A stretch of DNA of 8,849 nt. Origin: an uncultured Marmoricola sp. Lineage in GTDB: Bacteria > Actinomycetota > Actinomycetes > Propionibacteriales > Nocardioidaceae. Positions within the stretch are counted from its first letter, which is position 1. Each line of letters opens with the position of its first letter. The translations under genes were made by a program, and so were the position numbers. The notes beneath the pieces are model-generated. The model did not search any database and had not been told where the DNA came from. It saw only the letters and a list, made by a program, of their open reading frames with translations. This document shows, piece after piece, positions 6,702 to 8,849 of this stretch. Location of the stretch: NCBI RefSeq assembly GCF_943913695.1, contig NZ_CALTZE010000142.1:1-8849 (forward strand). Direction: 5' to 3'.

Positions 6702-6732
6702 CCGGCGGAGCGACGTGGTGCCGCTCCGCCGG
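6702..6732 (-). terminator. 11-bp perfect-stem hairpin after the pilin gene
   Basis: On the plus strand the arms are CCGGCGGAGCG (6702-6712) and CGCTCCGCCGG (6722-6732) around a 9-nt loop; all 11 base pairs match. It begins 7 nt past the pilin stop codon, between the pilin and tadE, and lacks a T-run. Genes on both sides are in the same operon direction, so partial termination or 3'-end protection of pilin mRNA is more likely than a full stop. Both are inferences from position. Confidence 0.6.
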
Positions 6733-6739
6733 GTGCCGC

Positions 6740-6958
6740 TCACCCCGGCAGCAGGGAGATGACCCAGTCGAAGATGAGGTTGAGCAGCCGCTGGCCGAGC
6801 TCGCTGGTGATGAACTTCCACAGCAGCGCCCCGAAGCCGACGGCGGCACCGGTGACGGTGGCGTACTCCGCCGTCGTGGCGCCGTCCTCACCGCGACGCA
6901 GCGCGCTGGTGCCGCGCACGAGCTGGGGGTGACGGCGGAGCAGGGTGGTGTGGTGCAT
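6740..6958 (-). CDS. Flp-like pilin (DUF4244 type), prepilin
   Basis: Probable major subunit of the Tad/Flp pilus, 72 residues. The basic leader (MHHTTLLRRHPQLVRGTSALRRGEDG) ends at Gly26, followed by ATTAEYATVTGAAVGFGALL: Glu31 at +5 and Tyr32 at +6 match the G|A..xEY site of Flp prepilins cut by a TadV-type peptidase. The mature peptide would be about 46 residues, nearly all hydrophobic, ending in ISLLPG. The ATG at 6956-6958 has a perfect AGGAGG (6965-6970) 6 nt upstream, the strongest ribosome binding site in this locus, as expected for an abundant subunit. It is separated from tadC by 155 nt, long enough for its own promoter, though none is clear. Same place and type as M. tuberculosis Rv3656c, by memory. 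No prepilin peptidase gene is in the window. Confidence 0.92.
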   Translation of the reverse strand: MHHTTLLRRHPQLVRGTSALRRGEDGATTAEYATVTGAAVGFGALLWKFITSELGQRLLNLIFDWVISLLPG

Positions 6959-7113
6959 GGCGGTCCTCCTGGACTGGTGTGTGGCCCCGCAGGTGCGGCG
7001 CCGAAGTGGTGTTGACGGGCAGGACGCTGCTCGACCTGTGCAGCCGCCACGACCCCCGTCGCAGGACCGGTGGACAACCCACCCCCGCAGGCCGCCTGTG
7101 GACGCGGAGTGGC
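6959..7113 (-). promoter_or_regulatory. spacer between tadC and the pilin gene
   Basis: This 155-nt spacer is the longest gap inside the Tad cluster. It holds the AGGAGG of the pilin gene (6965-6970), itself inside a small 4-bp GTCC/GGAC pairing, and a short GGTGG/CCACC stem nearer tadC. A separate pilin promoter or leader is plausible from length and from the need for high pilin dosage, but I see no good -35/-10 pair. Confidence 0.3.
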
Positions 7114-7836
7114 TCATCCCAGCGCCAGCGAGGAGACCAGTCCGACGACCATCGGCACGATGCCGAGCACGACGAAGGCCGGGAGCAGACACAGCCCGAG
7201 CGGCGCCGAGACCTTGACCTCGAGGGCCCGGGCGCGCTCCTCGACCTCGGCGCGCGCGGACTCGCGCAGCTCCTCGGCGAGCCGGTGGACGGCCTCGCTG
7301 ACCGAGGCGCCGGTCTCGTGGGCACGCCCGAGCGCCCGTCCCAGTGGAGCCAGCTCTCCGCCGGCGGCGACCTCGGCCCACAGGACGCCCGGGTCGACTC
7401 CCAGGTCGAGCCGGTGCCCCAGGCGCGCCAGCTCCTCCTCCGCAGGTCCGCGCAGGGCGCGACCGACGGTGCGCAGGGCCACGGGCGGCGCCGATCCGGC
7501 GTCGAGGCAGGCCGCGAGCAGGTCGACGGCGGTGGGGAGCTCGCGGGCGAGTCGCTCGCGCCGTCGCACGGCGGCGGGCGCCTCGAGCCGGGAGAGCAGT
7601 CGGTAGGCGACCACGGCGACCACCGCACCGGCGAGGAGACCGAGCGTGCCGCCGAGGAAGGCCCAGGTCGCGACGCCGCAGCCCAGTGCCGTCACCGGGT
7701 CGAGGGGACGGCGGCCCGCCGCGGCGACCGGCCCCGGCTCGGGAGGGCTCGGCAGGGACAGCCGGGGCGGAGGCGCCTGCGCCCACCACGCCGCGATTCC
7801 CACCAGGAGTGCGACCAGCCACCCGGCCGGGCCCAT
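7114..7836 (-). CDS. tadC: Type II secretion F family protein, TadC-like platform protein
   Basis: Inner-membrane platform component of the Tad machine, 240 residues; with TadB it converts TadA ATPase work into pilus assembly. Hydrophobic segments lie at about 4-19, 50-80 and 212-236, around a cytoplasmic T2SSF domain (about 98-205) with the family motif HETGAS at 173-178. The stretch 21-46 is proline-rich and poorly conserved in appearance. The ATG at 7834-7836 lies in the last copy of an 11-bp repeat whose every copy contains TGATG; only this copy is in the tadC frame. A GTG one codon upstream (7837-7839) is also in frame. No independent Shine-Dalgarno site is visible, so translation probably depends on ribosomes arriving from tadB. 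Resembles M. tuberculosis Rv3657c in place. Confidence 0.9.
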   Translation of the reverse strand: MGPAGWLVALLVGIAAWWAQAPPPRLSLPSPPEPGPVAAAGRRPLDPVTALGCGVATWAFLGGTLGLLAGAVVAVVAYRLLSRLEAPAAVRRRERLARELPTAVDLLAACLDAGSAPPVALRTVGRALRGPAEEELARLGHRLDLGVDPGVLWAEVAAGGELAPLGRALGRAHETGASVSEAVHRLAEELRESARAEVEERARALEVKVSAPLGLCLLPAFVVLGIVPMVVGLVSSLALG

Positions 7837-7862
7837 CACCGGCCCATCACCGGCCCATCACC
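7830..7862 (-). repeat. three tandem 11-bp repeats forming a stop/start ladder at the tadB-tadC junction
   Basis: On the minus strand GGTGATGGGCC occurs three times in a row (plus-strand units 7830-7840, 7841-7851, 7852-7862). The first copy read supplies the tadB stop TGA (7858-7860) overlapping an ATG (7856-7858). That ATG reads ATG GGC CGG TGA and its stop overlaps the ATG at 7845-7847, which again reads ATG GGC CGG TGA and overlaps the tadC ATG at 7834-7836. Two 3-codon mini-ORFs (Met-Gly-Arg) thus bridge the 21-nt gap. The three ATGs are in three different frames. Confidence 0.9.
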
Positions 7863-8658
7863 GGTCCAGCACCCCGGCCGCGAGCCGGTCCAGCCACCAC
7901 CAGCCCAGGCCACACAGGGTCAGCCCGATCCCGAGACAGACCAGTCCAGGGGTGGTGCGGAGCAGGAAGCCGAACGGGTCACCACCGAGGCTGCTGCCCA
8001 GGCCGAGCACCCCCAGAGGCAGCACGGCCAGCAGCCGGGCGGTGGCCCGGGCCGCGGCCACCTCGCCCGCGACGAGGCGCGACGTACGCCGTCGCTCGCG
8101 CAGCGAGCCGACCACCTGACCCAACGAGCCGGCCAGGCCCGAGCCGGTCTCGTGCGCGACCTGCCAGGCGGCGGCCACCGCCCCCAGCTCACCGGCGCCC
8201 GGGCGAGCAGCGAGGTGCCGGAAGGCCTCGGGCACGTCGGCGTCGACCCGTGCCGCCGTCACGACGGGGTGGAGCTCGGGCCAGTCGCGGCCTGCCCGCT
8301 CCAGCGCCGTCACCGGCGGCTGCCCGGCCATCAGGTCGGCGACCAGCGCCTCGCAGGAGGCGAGCACGAGGTCGCGCCGCGTCTCGGCGGCGGCCGCGGC
8401 GCGGCGTCGGCGTACGGCGCGCACGACGGCGAGCGCGGCGGCCGCGGCCATCAGCGCCAGCGCCACCCGGTGGGCACCCCCACCCACGAGGAGCACGCCG
8501 CCCGCGGCCCCCGCGACCAGCAGCAACCCGGGCAGGGCGGCGCGCGAGCGCGGAGCGGTCGGCCCCGCCAGGTCGGCAGGCAGGCGGGCCGCGGCCGGCC
8601 AGACCAGGGCCGCCGCCAGCGCCGTGAGCAGCAGGGCGGCGGCCGCGGCGAGGCTCAC
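7858..8658 (-). CDS. tadB: Type II secretion F family protein, TadB-like platform protein
   Basis: Inner-membrane platform protein of the Tad pilus, 266 residues, partner of TadC and TadA. It has hydrophobic segments at about 3-24, 41-80 (two passes), 205-222 and 236-255, with the T2SSF domain between them (about 95-205) carrying HETGSG at 169-174. The protein is strikingly alanine-rich, with runs of four or more Ala. The GTG at 8656-8658 overlaps the tadA stop as GTGA, so translation is probably coupled; no clear separate Shine-Dalgarno site is needed. The stop lies in the first copy of the 11-bp repeat leading to tadC. Corresponds in order to M. tuberculosis Rv3658c. Confidence 0.92.
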   Translation of the reverse strand: MSLAAAAALLLTALAAALVWPAAARLPADLAGPTAPRSRAALPGLLLVAGAAGGVLLVGGGAHRVALALMAAAAALAVVRAVRRRRAAAAAETRRDLVLASCEALVADLMAGQPPVTALERAGRDWPELHPVVTAARVDADVPEAFRHLAARPGAGELGAVAAAWQVAHETGSGLAGSLGQVVGSLRERRRTSRLVAGEVAAARATARLLAVLPLGVLGLGSSLGGDPFGFLLRTTPGLVCLGIGLTLCGLGWWWLDRLAAGVLDR

Positions 8659-8849
8659 CAGCCCTCCCCCGGCTCGAGCAGCCGCCTCAGGTCGTCGTAC
8701 GCCGGTCCCTCGCGCAGTTGCCCGTTGTCACCGAAGGTGACGGCGTCGACGACGCGCAGGGTGCGCTCGTGCCAGCCGACGACCCCGAGGCGCCGGACCC
8801 GGCGACGGCGATCGCGACCCCGCGCCACGTGGACCACCACGTCGAGGGC
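8655..8849 (-). CDS. tadA: C-terminal end of TadA/CpaF-family secretion ATPase, 5'-truncated by window edge
   Basis: Only the last 64 residues are in the window; the frame is open to the right edge and has no visible start of its own. The sequence begins ALDVVVHVARGRDRRRRVRR, which resembles the end of actinobacterial TadA-type ATPases, where a 'D.VVH..R..G.RRV' strand follows the catalytic core, and ends in a short tail (EPGEGW). No Walker motifs fall in this piece, so the call rests on that tail plus position: it overlaps tadB by 4 nt exactly where tadA sits in Tad operons (compare M. tuberculosis Rv3659c). The full protein would hydrolyse ATP to drive pilus assembly. Confidence 0.8.
   Translation of the reverse strand, partial: ALDVVVHVARGRDRRRRVRRLGVVGWHERTLRVVDAVTFGDNGQLREGPAYDDLRRLLEPGEGW

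Noticed and set aside
6657..6821. Longer tadE reading frame starting at 6821
   Set aside because: It would overlap the pilin gene and run through the hairpin; the ATG at 6656 has a Shine-Dalgarno site and gives a normal prepilin-type leader.
7069..7105. Two sequences resembling the DnaA box TTGTCCACA (7069-7077 and 7097-7105)
   Set aside because: They match at 8 and 7 of 9 positions, only two are present, and they lie inside a pilus operon with no dnaA, dnaN or AT-rich region. Chance is the likelier explanation.

Overview
The window is high-GC actinobacterial chromosome. GC is well above 65% by eye, GTG starts are frequent and most genes have purine-rich Shine-Dalgarno sites. Protein content and gene order (hppA, a BldG-type STAS protein, a DECH-box helicase, an actinobacterial Tad pilus locus) point to Nocardioides or a close relative in the Propionibacteriales. 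The genus is inferred from gene style and from the kind of intergenic repeat present, not from a database search.

Layout. (1) Positions 1-2295, minus strand: nearly all of hppA, a membrane proton-pumping pyrophosphatase with the potassium-independent signature; its C-terminus runs off the left edge. (2) 2296-2473: spacer with a candidate hppA promoter and a tandem double hairpin that probably ends bldG transcription. (3) 2474-2809, minus: a 111-residue BldG-like anti-sigma factor antagonist. (4) 2810-2933: divergent promoter region. (5) 2934-5210, plus: a complete 758-residue DECH-box helicase with a C-terminal cysteine cluster (Hrq1/YprA-MrfA type; the family named after its 'helicase/secretion neighborhood'). 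(6) 5211-5904: a gene-free gap between convergent genes, mostly filled by an 18-unit modular array of degenerate REP-like palindromes (5223-5810). (7) 5905-8849, minus: a Tad/Flp pilus locus read right to left: the C-terminal end of the TadA ATPase, TadB, TadC, a small Flp-like pilin (DUF4244 type), a TadE-type minor pilin and a second TadE-like protein.

How it works together. TadA powers assembly at the inner-membrane platform TadB/TadC. The pilin and TadE both carry a G|A....E prepilin-type processing site. tadA-tadB and tadE-tadE-like overlap by GTGA. tadB-tadC are joined by an unusual threefold 11-bp repeat that forms a chain of stop/start overlaps. A perfect 11-bp stem follows the pilin gene and could keep pilin mRNA more abundant than the downstream minor pilin genes. 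The helicase beside the Tad genes is a known conserved association of unexplained function.

Most striking features: the modular palindrome array, the stop/start ladder between tadB and tadC, the post-pilin hairpin, and a BldG-like gene with no anti-sigma gene between it and hppA. Long open frames antisense to hppA and the helicase, or through the repeat array, are composition artefacts and are not annotated.
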